Source: Psettodes erumei (Eukaryota; Chordata; Actinopteri; Pleuronectiformes; Psettodidae). From it: a stretch of 64,000 nucleotides of DNA. The translations under genes were made by a program, and so were the position numbers. Shown here piece by piece: positions 1 through 13,657 of this stretch. The notes under the pieces were generated by a model that made no database searches, was not told the origin of the DNA, and saw only the letters and a program-made list of their open reading frames with translations. Numbering within the stretch: position 1 is the first letter of the stretch; each line of letters begins with the position of its first letter. The stretch is taken from the NCBI GenBank assembly GCA_016785225.1, contig JAFBJZ010000665.1, positions 248,001 to 312,000 of the forward strand, read 5' to 3'.

Positions 1-130
1 CCAGTTTACCTCTAGTTGTATAATTAGTAAATGTATATGTAATATATAGTAGAACTATTGTATAATGGTATATATAAATACATTTTTCGAAAAAGACCAT
101 CAGTTAAGCACATTGTAAGATGAATGTTTC

Positions 131-136
131 AAATAA
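131..136 (+). terminator. Possible polyadenylation signal of an upstream + strand transcript
   Basis: AATAAA lies in AT-rich DNA with a T-rich stretch just after it. It could be the 3' end of a gene lying left of the window, but no coding exon is in view, so support is weak. Confidence 0.2.
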
Positions 137-150
137 ACAAAAAAATTTTT

Positions 151-3068
151 TTTTTTTTTGTTCCACGGTTCTTCTTCCTTGTGACACCTGCTGCCTACGT
201 TACCCATAATGCAACTCGGCCGTCATGTAATCTTGTTGGAAACAGGGAGCACCAACATGAACGTGGACGTGGGTGTTCTTCAGGTGCCTGGCCGGCTTCT
301 TGATGAGCCGCAGTCGACTTGTCCTCGCGCTCACGTCCACAAGCAAAGTCACGTCTCAACATTCTTCTCTTGAACTCAGGAGCGCAGAGAGCACTGATGT
401 GCACTCCCTAAAATATTCAACATACAAAGCAAAGACTCAACAAATAATTTATTGGGAAAATAAAAAAAAAAAAAAACAAGAACAAAGGCCATTTAGTTGG
501 CGGCGCACGCACAAGGCCTCAGACTGATGGTGCACTTTTTTTGTGCGAGGTGAACGGGCCGCCCGACATTCAGTCTGGTTTGAGCCGGAACAGCGATCTT
601 ATTTATTCTGTGTCCCCATGATGACGAGCATTTCCCTGAGCAGCCTCCGTCCAACCAGCGCTCCGTCCTTCGCTCGGGTCAGAGCAGGGATGCAGCGGTA
701 CCTCTTTGTTTCATAGAAAGTATAGGCACGAGTACTTACATTGCTGATATCGAGTAACGTTACAGATGGAACTTTACTCTCCAACCAGGCTTATTTGTCA
801 GCAGATGTTGCTCACTGTCTGACTTCAACAAACCAAACACACAACATGTTGTCAACGGTGTGTGTGAGAGAGAGAGGTGATGAACTTTGGTACACAGAGT
901 TATGAAATACATAAAGAACCATGGAGCTGGTGAGTTGGTGTCGGTCGGTGTTGCCACATGTGTGTCGTGTGGGAAACACAAAATTTTCATCTTCACATAT
1001 CTTCACATATCTCAAACTGTGTCTGTCCTCTCAGGCCACGCTGCCATAAAGTGGTACCAGGTGTGGTAGTGTGTGTAGGAGTGGTTTGATGAGTATATGG
1101 TTTTGGTGTTGTCATTTCTTCTCCGCTCTCGGGTCTGTCAGCGAGGCTTACCTTCGCTGGGTTGTTCTGTTTCCTACCCGTGGCTGAGTCAGTGTGCGTA
1201 TATGTCGGCCGTGAAGTCAGACAGACAGCCCCAGATGTGTGTTTGTATTTGCACGCAACGTTTTGGCCGACGCGAAGAGAACGCCGAACATGTACGTACA
1301 CCGCGGCACACGCGCAGGCAGAGACAGCAGGTGAGCGAGGTCGCCAGCTGCCGGCTATTCTTACCACCAAAGCGCTTTGGAACTCAGCCATTGTTTCCCG
1401 GCCCGTAACTCCGCACAGCGCACCTTGACTTCCTGCGTGAGTGCAGACGCGGCGGCACGGGTCACGCAACGGCCTGGAAACAGAATGGGTGGCGCGGCCG
1501 ATGCCATGGTCTGGTATTTCCCACGGAAACCCATCAAGGATTCCTCCCTGAGCAGGTGATGGATGTGTGGTTTCAGCAGGCATGGTTGGGGGGGGAGCCT
1601 CAGATGGTTTCTCCCCCCAGCTGTTGTTCAAGTAACATTCCCTGTCCCACAGCTCGACCCGCCTGCGCAAACTATTTGAGTCCGGAGTATGCCTTAATGC
1701 ACATTTGTTGTCTGAAGGGGCTGCGCCTCAGCGAATTCTCGTTGGGAAATCGCACACTCTGATGTCTCAATATTTATTTTGGTTTTGGTTCTCGCGAACA
1801 TCTCTCGAAACGGGTCTTGATTTATTCCCAGCAATGACAAAATGGAATCTGGAAGTCTGTTTCCAGTCGACGGCTCATGAGATCAGGCGCCTCCGCCCTT
1901 GTAATTACGAGTCACGATGCGCGGCACGGGATTGGAGTAAACGCGCATCAAAACAAATACACAACTCTGTGTTAAAAAGTAAAGATGCCAAGAAATAGCC
2001 AAAATAGCCCAGACAATAAACAGTTGACTGTTGTTTGATTTGTGCGTTCAGTTCAGCCCTTCAACACAGGAGGAGAAAGTTGCGTCTCTTTTTGGAAAAT
2101 GATCATGCCCTTGTTCTAATTACTTTCTCCCTTTAAAGTCTTGTGTTATAAACATTGGGGCATCAAGTGACCCTGACCCCCCCACCCCACCCCTCCCCCA
2201 ACCCCGGCTGCCTGTCAGAGCTCACTTCACCTGTGACCAGTCGTCCCCACGCGGTCGCACAATTTTTGCTCCTCGCGCACCTCCCATTTGTGCTTACTAA
2301 GGGACAACGCCACGGTCAGAGTTGCTTCCCACAGCATTATACACCGCGCAGGCCAGTTGCCGCTCGGCTGGGAGGGGCCTGCGTGAAGGAACACTTTGTG
2401 GGGGGTCTTTGAGTCTTTGCATGACCACTGTCAGTGCGAGCAGCAACCCTTTCTAACGGCTTTCTGTCGACAGCACCTGAGCCTGAACTCGCCTGGGTGT
2501 CAGCTCCAGTTTACTGACATGATTATCAGTCGTCTCCTGAAGAAGCAAGAATCATGTGGCACGTTTGGAGCCCATTTTAATCTCAGTAAAGTGTTTCTCC
2601 ATCAGTAAACGCGCACATAGAGTGTCAGTCGGACCAGCGGGCCTTTTCCCCCGCACACCCAGGCCTCCCTGACAAAAGATGGTTTTTGTTCCAGAGGGAA
2701 AACAAAGGCCAGTTACAGGCCGGGCTGTTGTAAGAGCAGACGTGGGAGATACCAGGGATTAGTCCCGCGCCCGTCGTTCCAGAGTTGATAGCATCTCCAC
2801 GGCTGAGCTGGACGCCGCCGGGAGGCCCCGTTATGAAGACTTCATAAGCTTCCTGCTGCCAACTCGCACATTATGCTCCCGAGTGCCACAAACGTGCAGC
2901 TACACGGTTCAAGACATGAGTGCGTTTGGCTACGCACTTGTGTGCGCGTGTTTAATGCACTGTTACATTTGTCTGTTGGCATTCATGCTTAGTTGGTTAG
3001 TGTCATTTCATTACAACAAGCCCAGATGACATGACTCCCAGTGCAGAGGCACTGAGGAAACAAGCCTG

Positions 3069-3106
<38 letters not shown>

Positions 3107-6100
3107 TCAACGCATGGACACACTTCCAAATGAAAGTCAGCAGAGTTCCATGGAAAGATGGCGGCAGTGAAAACCGCCCTTTGAGTTCAGCTCTTTTCAG
3201 GGCGCAGCGGGCGTTCTTGGAGCGCGCAGGAAGTGAGGCAGATTAAAACCTTTGGACCCGCTGAGTCCGCACGTCTCCCGCCTCATTGTCCTCCTGTCAG
3301 TCCAGCCTGAGCTCACCGTCCACGCACTCAACAATGAGCGCTGATCTCTGCGGGCTGTGGCCGAGCGGCTCGACTGACGACAACCCCCCCACCATCTCTC
3401 CGTCGGTGTGTCGGCCAAATAGGCCGTTATTGGGTAAAGGAAGCGCTGGCTGGTCAAAACACATCCATCTTATGTCAGCACCCAGATTACCCAGATTAGC
3501 CTGGTGTCTGCAAACGTGAGGAGTTATTGGTTAATCCTTTGCGGCGAATATTTTTGTTGGAATCGAACGCGGGTGTGCGTGGAAGCGCGCCGGGTGGGGG
3601 AGGTTTTTGGGTCCACGTGGTGAAAGGGACAAGCAGCAGAATGTTATCCAGGGATTTACCAGCATGTATTATCTGACCAGTTCATTGTTGACTCACAGTG
3701 AGGATATAGGTTAGCGCACAGTAGCGCTAGTTCTGCAGGGCCCCCACCCCCCAGCCCCGGCGATCGGTTTAAAATGGCGTCACGATCAGCGAGGCCTCTG
3801 AATCATGGAATCATGCCGCCTGTGAGCCACAAACGTTTTATTTTCATCACGTTTCCAAAAGGCCTGCGTGGAAATTGCATTCCTAATTAGGATTAAGGAA
3901 GGGGTCAGGCAGCCTGGACGAGAATGCGAGGCATCCGCAGCGAGTGCCGCCGATGCCATCTGTGCAGAGCGCGGCGAGGAGCTAATTCTGGCACCCAGTG
4001 TGGTGCGATTTAACACAGATTTCTGTGGCAGCAGCTCCGATTGGAGCGCAGGATTTGACTCTCGCCGCGGCCCGGAAGACTGTCGCAGTGAGTCGACTGT
4101 TACATCTCCTTTAAGCTGACGCCGCGGCGCTCCCCGATTCATTTGGACGTCCAACATGTGTGGCATGTCAGATTGCTCGCATAACAGAGATGCTGCGCCA
4201 GGGGAGGCCCGCCCCCCTCCACACTGGCCCTCCTGTTTCTTCCGTCTGTTTTGACAAGGCGCTCTCAGACTCTCCCTCAAGAAGCTGACCTGGGGGAGAG
4301 AAATGAGCCGCCAATTATTTCATCAGGAAGCCTGGTCAAAGGTTTCCCAGAGTGCCCGGGACAGGCGGGGGGAGAGCCAACTGCTGCTCGCACGTCTTAC
4401 CTGGGAGAGATCCCAATTAGCAGACGGCGGGGGCTCCGGCCGGTGCTGACAGCCGCTATAAATAGCGCCCGGACATCTGAATGCGAACCCGTTCTCACTC
4501 CCGTGAGGAGCGGCTCCCGTCGCAGGATGCTACCTGTGATCGTCCACAGCATGGCTTCACTGCACCGCCACCAGCTGCAGTTTTAAGACCGAAGCAAGAA
4601 TCTTGTCTCAAAACAAAATACAAAGATGTCCACTTTCTTACATTCTACAACAATTCAATGACAGACGGGACGCTGGACTTCATCTCAAATATAACTCCAT
4701 GCTGTATCAAATTTCCCATGAGGTTCTCATGACTGGAACTCTGCTCAGTGGGTTCAGGTCCGCACTTCCGCGTCCTACGCGTTTGATGGTTATTGTATCC
4801 TCAGTCCCAGCGCCCACGGACCATTGTTCTGTTTAATTAAGCATTCATTCACTCCCACAGCCTGAATCTGTGTCACAAAACAAAGGTCTCCATTGGCATG
4901 CGCGGCCGCCGGGACCATGTGAAGCGGCAGTGTGACACCAAAACAACAGCACTATTTTCATACGGCGACCAGGATTTGATTATCCGAGGGCCAAGATGCT
5001 TCACATGACTTAATGAATGAGTAATGTTATCACTGCAGATCGCTCAGCAGATACACTTCTGCCCAAATGCACAACAGCCTTGTGTTTCAAGGTGTTTGCA
5101 CACCAATTATTTAGACTTTAACATGCATCAGCATTCAAACCATGTGTTGGTTTTTGTCACTTAATTTGCAACATGTGAGATAATAATAAACAGGAACAGC
5201 AATTCAGATTTTCTAATGTCTAATATACTAAAAAAGATGATTTAATGCACTGTTGTCATTTAACAATAAATCATGAATCTAAACAAGTGATATTGTTTGT
5301 GCCAACTGCAGTTTCCTGTTGTGATCAACTTAACATACTTAGTCAGGAGATGATGGCTGAGACTGTGAGAGTAGCTTAAAGTGATATAGGGTGATATACG
5401 GTAGGAGTATTTTTAGACCTGCATGTTTCCTAAACAGCCTTTAAGTGAGCGCTGAGTCGTGGCGAGCGGCGCCGCGTGTGAGGTGGAAGAGCAGAAGTTG
5501 CTTTTTTCCTCCTCTGCGGTCCAGTCCTGTGAGCCAGTCCTCCTCTGCTCGAGGTCAGAGCGGGCGCGGGCCAGATGCAGACGCTAACGCTGACGCAAAG
5601 TGACAGGTTCCCAGGCGTTCTGTGACACCGTCGGCTCCTCCGCTCCCCTTCATCCTCTCATTGGCTCGGGCCGAGTCTTTGACCCTGCCCGGATCGGAGG
5701 CCTCACCGGCGGTAAGGCACATGGGTCGCCCCGGCCTCGCCGGGCTCGCAGATCAGGGCCCGCAGCGGCCTCATATGTAAATGCGGAATAAATGAATACA
5801 CAAGGAGCCCTCGTGGGGGAAGCCGAACCGTTGTTGCGTACACCTGGAAAAGATAGGTTGCGTCGGAATGAACTCCTGACACCAGGACAGAACTTTTAGT
5901 CCGACAGAATGAGTGTGTCCAGCGGGAGTAGAATGTCTGGGACGTTAGCCTGAGTTCAGGATGAACATGTGAAGAGCGTGACTTAGTTCAACCTTTCTAA
6001 CTTCATTGGATCAGTTTATATGCAGCCTCTGAGACTGGTAAAAGTAGCTTTTTCATTTTCAGATGTTCAGATCTATACAATCATGTACCGACTGCTTAGC

Positions 6101-7438
6101 ATTCTGAGCACGGTCTCCACCTGACCACTTTCATCTCTGAAAATTAGAATTCTGTAGGTGCTGTGCGACGTGGTCACAGGAAGAGGCACTGTGACAGAGT
6201 TCATCTGTCCAACACGTGGGGAGGAATAGTTGGACATACGCTTACCAAGCTAGCATGAGCAGCCAGTTAGCTTAGCTCTGGACACAGACCAGGAAAACAG
6301 TTTAAACAAGCAACATGTAACTTGTTCATTAGAGCGCATTATAAGGGTCACTAGTTAGCATTGGACAGAGCCGCGCTAGCTGTTTCCCTCTGTTTCAAGA
6401 CCTACACCTCATGGCAAAGCTAAGCTAACCAGCTTTAGCCTAAATTTAGCAAACAGTTGAACTCTTCCTTTAGCGTTATGTATTTATATTATATTATAAT
6501 ATATGAATATTATGTATTTAACTCGTAGGGATTTATTTTCCTCAGTCACATCGACAACAACAGAAATAGGAAGCTGTTCGCCCTCCTTATCAAACCATGA
6601 CCCACATACCGCTGTGCTATATGTAGCAAACCATGAATTTCGTGGGCTGCTCCAGCCCTGATCAGCATGTGATACATGTATATGTAGGTTTAATATAGCT
6701 GCATATTTGTCATGCGCTTGAAGTTTGCTGCTCCTGCAGTGACCCGCCGCTCTGGGTCCGGCCTTTTATGAGCTCAAACGCGGCGACATTTGCTCAGCAG
6801 GTGAGGAGCGTCTGACGCCATCCGTGCCCCGTCTGTGTGTTTTAACCTCGCCGCACGTGCGGCGTCCTAAGCTTTGTCCTCTGGGACACAGTTTTGGCTG
6901 TTTTCCCACAGGCTCACGGAAAAGATGAAGCGAATGTCGACTACTCACATGACAACAGCGCAGACAGGAAGAAATGCCTTATGATCGTGCTGTGGATAAT
7001 TCTGTCAGCTCAAATTCAGAGCTACAAAGGGCTGTTGTTGGAAGTGTGTTGTTAAAAAAAAAAAGGAGAAAATTGTTTTTCTCCAGCCAACAGAAGGTGA
7101 TTTCCTCCGTCGACCAAACAAAGAGATTACTCCTGCACAAATCTGAAAAGGTTTTATGTTATCTCACAAACCCAGAGCTATCAGAAAATACAAGAATGCA
7201 AAGGAAGGTGTGAGCGGGCAGGAGAAAGTTGAACACAGACACTGTTGGGTGACCACAGCTGTGACAATACAACCTCGGGGTCATCCTCCCTACCAGCTCA
7301 GCCCCAAAAACCTCTCCCTCCTTGTCATCATGTCACAGCGTTACTATTTTCACGGAAGGAGACGTCTGAGGTCTGTTTAGTCACTTTCTCCCACAGCTAC
7401 AGAAACAGGTGGTATCCTGTCTAGCTCTGGTCACCAGT
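151..7438. other. Non-coding DNA upstream of jam3 exon 2 (intergenic or jam3 intron 1)
   Basis: No exon with conserved protein sequence was found. The longest frames (for example minus strand 993-1670) are Thr/His/Arg-rich with no recognisable domain. Seen here are a 10-bp tandem of TCTTCACATA near 990-1010, a (TG)n run at 3072-3104, a TATA-like CTATAAATAG at about 4454-4463 without a following signal peptide, and an AT-rich direct repeat near 6478-6520. The jam3 signal-peptide exon could lie here but was not recognised. Confidence 0.5.
3072..3104. repeat. (TG)n microsatellite
   Basis: This is an uninterrupted TG dinucleotide run of about 16 units. Confidence 0.97.
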
Positions 7439-7459
7439 GGGAGGGGGAGGGGGAGGGGG
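7439..7459 (+). other. Canonical G-quadruplex motif, single-base loops
   Basis: Four G runs of 3, 5, 5 and 5 are separated by single A residues on the + strand. This meets the G3+N1-7 rule with minimal loops, typical of very stable parallel quadruplexes. It is not next to a recognised gene start. Confidence 0.85.
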
Positions 7460-10400
7460 CAGCGAATAAGTCAGGAAGAGAATCCAGTTACTATGGAAAT
7501 CTCACCAACATTGCTATGGGAACTGGAGCAGCGGAGGACGCTTTGTCTAGGATCCAGCTGTAATCGTCTCTCAGAAAGAAGCTTATGGTAATATGTGATG
7601 CTCTTATGAATTAATTTGTCAGGCTTTGTGTCCCAGCTGACATCAGAGACTTTTATCAAATGGAAATTAGCATCTCCTCGGGGCGAAGCAGGCAAGACAT
7701 GAGAGTGCTTCCGCAACGTGCTTGTCCCCAGTCAGCGCCCCAGTGTTGCACTGCATGGTTTAAATCCATAATTAAAGGGCCATTTCACCAGTGATTCACC
7801 GTCTTATTGTTTGTTTGTTACTTGGCATGGCATAAAATTTAACTTAAAGCTATTAGATCCACTTTTAGATACACTGAATAACCATTTAAATTGCCAGGGA
7901 TTATAGGCCCTTTTTTTTTACTTGAATTCAGTCGTCTTCATAACAACATCATTGTGACATATTCTCCAAATATGGCAGCGCATTTTTTTCTGTTTCGTTT
8001 CAACACCTTTCCCTTAAAAAAACCCCGCGGAAATGCCCCTCTCTCCCGGCAGGATGATGTTCTGCTCGGGGCTGACGGTGAACTTCAGCCAAAAACACTA
8101 ACCCAGTTTGTGTGAAAGCATAAACATTTACACCTTTTCAAAGCTGTTCTGTTTGCTTCTGGTAGGGAAAAGCTGCAGCGGAGGCTCCTTAAAGGGAAGC
8201 ACAAGTGAAAGCCCACGGCAGCTCTTTATCCAGCTGTCTGGGGTTGCTAACGGGCCGAGTCATGTGGTCGCTCCCGGGGCTTTGATGGCAGGAGTGATCT
8301 AACATGTCGGTGCCTTGTGTCAAACTCCTCAATTCTGCAGCTGAGAAATTTTGCAGAGGTATCCAAATTATTTTCTGCTCCTTTTAATGGCGATATGTAT
8401 TTGATAACGTGCTAAAAAAAAAAAAAAAAGGGAAGGAAAGGCAGGGACGCACATCATGACTGTTGAGCCAGGTGTGGATGTGACACTGATGTGATGAATG
8501 ATGTTGGACCAGTCTGGGTCGTATAATATTGATTTTTAAAAGAAGAAAAGTTCCAATTCCAAGTCTTCAGAACCAGTCACTGCAAGACTCTTTGAAAACA
8601 GGCTACATATTTGTGGCCGACATGTCAGCCCATCCAGGAGACACCTTAGTCCTCAGCTTTTTTTTTTGGTTTTCAGCAGAAACAGCGCTGCGTGCGAGCT
8701 GCTGGTCGGCGCCCACGCTTGTCTCGGTTCAAGAACAGAGGGTGTTCTCGCAGGATTTTACTGGGTGGTCGACCTCAAGACCTCCACTGGTTACAGCGAA
8801 ACACTTTTTCACTGTGGGGTCTAGTGTATTTACTCAGCTCCCTCCTGGCTGTAAAAAAAAGACCAAACAAAATCTGTGCAAGTTGGTGGCAACAGGCAGG
8901 CAGGTCTCAGGCATGCTGTCGCCTCATCAACCATGAGGATTCGCTGCTTTCCATCAGTGTAAATCCTGGGGATGTGGAGTTTGGTTTAGACACGAGCAGT
9001 ACCTTGATAATTTCCACTATATTGAGATGTATTTTAGTAACAATAATTGTTGTTGATTTTTTTGTAGCTGTATGCAGAGGCAGAGGAGAACAGGCAGCAG
9101 CGGGCGACGCGGGCTCACTGCGAGTCTCCCTCAGCGTTCACCTCCCGTTGTCTGCTTGTTTGTCTGTGTTTAAATTGGAAACACGGCGCTGAATATGTGT
9201 TGGGGGGGGTGTTATTCGTGTAACATTAGCTGCATACGGAGCCTGTACTGTATGTTCTCATATTCGTGACTCGCCACGTGTGTTCGGATGCACATGCTCC
9301 TGTGGAAAGGCGTTAAACGCGCTGCTGCTTTTCAAGGACCTCAGTGGAGCACCGAGCGTGTGCGACACATAAAGTGGAGTCTTGTCATTTTTCCAGACCG
9401 TGAGAATATAAATCATTTGGAAGACGCGGCCTTGGACATGTTGGTTTTTGATATGACAGGCTGATGTGGGAGCAGCTGAGTGTTTTACTGACAAGAGCAG
9501 TCATTTCTGTCAGACCAGGGAACCAGGGATTCAGAACTAATAGATCAATGAATAAATATCCATTGCAGGAATATTAACAAGCTAATAGTCGCCCATATCA
9601 ACAGAACTCCAGACTGGGCTCAGAGGCTCACAAGCAACACTTTGATGTCTGAGCTTCCAGAGGAGCGTGGGAATATTCTCCACAGGCATGAGGCGGAGAT
9701 GTTCCACGGGGAACATCGCCGGTTGCTTAATTGAACCTTTCTATTTCTGATCGCAGCCTCACCTCTCCGGATTCGCCGAGCACAGGAAACAAGCGCGGCG
9801 TCCCGCGGGGAACAACAGAAGAAAGGAGAGATTCATTACACAGAGCAGGCATCGAGAAATACCCAGCTCCTCTCTGCCTATTGTATTATTCAGTGATGTA
9901 AAACCTGGGGGGTTTATGAGGGCATTACACTAAGATTACAGAGGGGAGAAAAACCCTGCGCCCGTCATGAGGGCAGCGAGGAAGATTAAAAAAAAACAAC
10001 TTTGATGCAGATTTGCAGATGGCCAGATCTCACACAGCTGTGTCCAACCAAGAAGGAAAAACAGAGGAAAGAAAACCATGGCATATGTAGGTCACTGAGC
10101 ACCTGCATGGTTGAAAACCTAATGATCTACACACGTCTCTCACACAGCCGACGCTCTGCGCAGGACTTTTCCTCACATAACCGCCCGCTCGGCACGGGAG
10201 ACGAGGGCGAGCCCTTAGACACGGACGGGACGGGTCGGACACGATCGGGACAGGACGTGTCACGCAGAGCGGAGGAGAGATGTCACCCAGCGCAGACGGA
10301 CGCTGGACAGTCCAGCTGGGTCTGGTGCGTCCTGGTTTGCCAGCTGGTGCGACCTGTGCTGAAGGGAGACCCCGGGAGGAAGCGGTTGTTTGCTTCAGTG

Positions 10401-10982
10401 TTGAGAAAGCCGTCGGTTTTTATCATGATCAGCTCGTCCGCACTTTACTCTCTGCCAGTTCCTGCTTCAGAAACTTTGCAAATTTGCAACCAACTGCTTT
10501 TTTCTCTCATTCACGTGCCTGCTAATAATTTCCCCCGGTTAGTCGATTGATTGTTTTGTTTTAAAAATGTTGGAAAAGCCTGAAAAATACCAATCTCTTT
10601 TAAAATGCTGCTTGTTCACTCATTCCCCGCCCTTAAGTCAGAGACAAGTCAAAGCACAAGTCAAAACAGTGAGTGAAAATGGATTATGGAAATATTCAGT
10701 TCATATCTGACAGTGACAGACAGTGGCACTGAAACCTTAAAGAGGCCTCGCCTTCAGTAACACTGGAGTGCAGTCGCACCTTGTTTCCAAGCTAACGCAG
10801 CAATGACCGACACAAAGTCTGTTGTTTCCTGTTCCCTGTCCTGAGGCCGGGCGGGGCGCGGGGATTGGTGTCTTTCCTGGACAGCTGTTTCCACGGCAGA
10901 CCTCTCAAGCTTTTTATCTCCACGTCAAGCTCACTTAGGCACCTAATCTGCACTAATACGCTCCGAATTAAGGAGGAGCGCA

Positions 10983-10999
10983 GGGGGGGGGGGGGGGGG
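10983..10999 (+). repeat. Poly-G run of 17
   Basis: This is an unbroken run of G in the + strand. Homopolymer length in an assembly may be unreliable. Confidence 0.9.
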
Positions 11000-13157
11000 T
11001 AGCTCCATTAGTTGTGTCGGACCAAAGATGAAGCTAAGTGCTGCGTTTAATGGAAAGTCAAAGTACTAAATTAATCACGTGGAATAATTTATTGTCAACT
11101 TTGGATTCTATTTCAGCACAACATATTCTGATATTTTGGACTCCTGGCGTTCTTGGCCTAGTTAGATTGGGTATGAAGTTACACAGCACACGCAGTGCAT
11201 CTGAAACTGAACCCCAGAAGTAAGCATTGACATGCCTCGTGCACACAAGCTTTTGTCAGAAACTGTGTGCATCTATTAGCCGGAGTGACAGGACTTTACC
11301 GAGGAGCGGGCGCCGTTGTGTTAAAGACAAGGTTACCAGGCGGCGGCGCGTCATCAGACGTGCAGCTTCAGTAGCAGGAGCTCTCAGAAACAGTGGGAGT
11401 TGAAAGGTGTCTCTCCTCCTCACACGCCTTTTCATTCTGCCAGAGCCGAGGCGTGCTTTTCCGCACGTAGCCCCGCGCGGAGAAGAAGCTTAAATAGGTG
11501 ACAGGCTTTGGCTGGATCAGTGCTGTTGTGACTGCCGTGTTTCTGAAGAGGAGCGCGGATTCTTTGTTAAAGTTCTCAGCAGGAAACACTGTTCTCTTTT
11601 GAACTCTGTCGCACGCGGGGCTGGGAAACTAAACTTGATCCGCTGGGGACCAAACTTTGTCGTCTTTGCAGCCGTAGCGCGGTACAGAATAGATTACGTC
11701 CGGGGACGCAGATGCAAGCCCGATCAAATATTTATTGAAATTAACATTTAATTGTTGTCATCAGCTGTTGTACTGCTGAGCTGCTGTTTCCTGCGCGTGG
11801 CTTCAGATGCGACACTGCCGAGCAGGATGAGCAGAGAACATGTTTGCGTACGGCAATCTTTTCTAATTGAAGGGCTGTCTTCGCCTGTGTCACCGTCAGC
11901 TGGAAAAAAAAAAAAAATTGCATCTCTGCTTTCATGTTTACTTGAACATGATGAGCAAGGCCTGGCTCTGCAGATGCACTTACTATTTTGATACGTCTGT
12001 AAATACAAGAATAGCCATATACGGTCCAGACGCTAGCCGCGCCTGGAGCGCACAAAGTCCCCGTTACGCCAAACTTTCCGAGAAGCTTCTGGAGGGCGGC
12101 TCCCTTATTGTCAGGAGTAATTGTGACCTACTTGTGACCTCCGTGCCGTGTTATTGCTGTCATCAGCAGCTAAAAACAAGCTGTCGTCTTGTCGTGATCT
12201 CCAGAAAGACCGCGGGCTAATCAGCTTACCCTGTCTGCTTTAGTAGGTGACCCTAGACACGGCTGTGGGTCCAGATGACACTCACCGGAGGTCGCGTTAT
12301 CCCTGTTTCTTTGAAAGCCAGGCCCAGCGACACTTCCGCCGCTGATTAGCAGCAGACCACAGCTACATGCTGTGTGCTCCGCTCAGGGACTTCTGAGCAG
12401 GGGAACACACACGGGAACATTTTGAAGCAACGGGGTGGAATTTGTTGTTTTGGATCTCCGTGCATTCATTTTGCACTTCCTAATGGTCTAGTTTTTTGCG
12501 TCTCTTTGTGGTTGTTTATAGTCTGCAGTCACTCAGTCGTCTTTACAATGGGCACTGTTAGCAGTCACTTTGTACAGAGGCTCTGGTGCAGGGGCCCCCG
12601 GGCCTGTAGCCAGGAGGCCCATGCAGTAATCCATCCATGATAGTAATAAGCCAGCTACCTCTCACCCCGTGAATGCGGTGGGGAGGCACCAGAGACTCGC
12701 CAATCAGCTTCCAGGTAACTGTCTGACGCTTTGTGTGGAGAAATACGGTCCAGGGTCGGACAACTGCCGCACACATGTGGCAAATATGTCACCTTGATGT
12801 TACAATCCATTTCTGTACAACACGTCACTGAGACCTGTGTGCCGCAGGACTGGAAAACACGTGCGTCCGCTCAGTGGACATCCTACTACTGTTACTTTTT
12901 AAGACCCGGGATCGAAGCGCTCCGCAGATTTTGCGACCCTGAGAGCGAAAGCGTCGGTGAGCTCGCGCGTTGGTCTCCCTCCGTTAACGTTGACGTGGAA
13001 GTGACATTGTGTGTGGATTTGTTTGTGGACCACAGGCTGTCAGGATGATTCAGCAGTGCCCCCTCCCAAGGCCTTATCCCCCCTACCACATACCAACACG
13101 GATCTTTCCAGGGTGCTCTTGCGCCATTAGTCCCACATGGGCAACAGCATCAGAGCC

Positions 13158-13159
<2 letters not shown>

Positions 13160-13210
<51 letters not shown>
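13160..13210. repeat. (GA)n microsatellite
   Basis: About 25 AG units form a pure purine strand about 450 bases before jam3 exon 2. The Ser-Leu and Arg-Glu open frames across it are repeat artefacts. Confidence 0.97.
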
Positions 13211-13216
<6 letters not shown>

Positions 13217-13338
13217 GGCTCGGCGGGCGGTTGAACTACTGGCATGGTGAGCTTGCCCTGAAAAGGGCACATGCCTCCCTGCGCAATTATCCACTGTGCA
13301 TAGAAACAGCACCCCCCACCCACCCACCCTCTTCGCAT

Positions 13339-13339
<1 letters not shown>

Positions 13340-13377
<38 letters not shown>
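13340..13377. repeat. (CA)n microsatellite
   Basis: About 19 CA units lie 280 bases upstream of jam3 exon 2. Confidence 0.97.
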
Positions 13378-13379
<2 letters not shown>

Positions 13380-13657
13380 GGTTTGACCAACAGGACTAAA
13401 AATGGACACTAACAGAATAAGACCAGGGCGTTCAGACGGGCCCCGCTGATGTGGGATTGACATGTCTGTTCACTTAAACGGTGAAATTAAAGATGAGTGA
13501 GCGGGGGCACGGACGTCCCCGAGGACGACATTAAAACAAGCGCGGCGCATCAGAGGATGTCAGCTGGTATTGCGCATGAGATCATCGCCGTCTCACGACA
13601 AGTTCATCCCGCGGAGAGCCTCACGTGGCGTCGCCTCCTTCTCTCTTGTTTTTGCAG

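Larger units (their letters stand above)
7460..13657. other. Non-coding DNA upstream of jam3 exon 2
   Basis: No supported exon was found. It holds an A tract near 8413-8429, a 17-base G run at 10983-10999, an A run near 11905, and (GA)n and (CA)n arrays at 13160-13210 and 13340-13377, shortly before jam3 exon 2. Hydrophobic short frames near 11752 and 12374 do not start with ATG and lack a suitable donor. Confidence 0.5.

Noticed and set aside
195..404. Minus-strand frames at the left edge, including a basic stretch KKPARHLKNTHVHVHV
   Set aside because: They are short, with His-Val alternation from a local GT/AC-type pattern, no acceptor and no recognised protein. A minus-strand AATAAA near 441-450 is on the wrong side (upstream) to end such a gene.
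1097..1180. ATG followed by a hydrophobic run (MVLVLSFLL) as jam3 exon 1
   Set aside because: The hydrophobic stretch is short and quickly becomes Arg-rich, and the only phase-matching GT is a poor donor.
993..1670. 225-residue minus-strand frame
   Set aside because: It is Thr/His/Arg/Pro-rich, with no domain, no homologue I recognise and no splice context. It is explained by GC-rich, stop-poor sequence.
4454..4590. TATA-like CTATAAATAG followed by short ATG frames
   Set aside because: The following frame ends in a stop without a splice donor and encodes no signal peptide. A lone TATA-like word in 64 kb is expected by chance.
11752..11830. Signal-peptide-like segment (LSSAVVLLSCCFLRVAS) as jam3 exon 1
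   Set aside because: It does not begin with ATG and has no phase-1 donor after it, so it does not fit jam3 exon 2.
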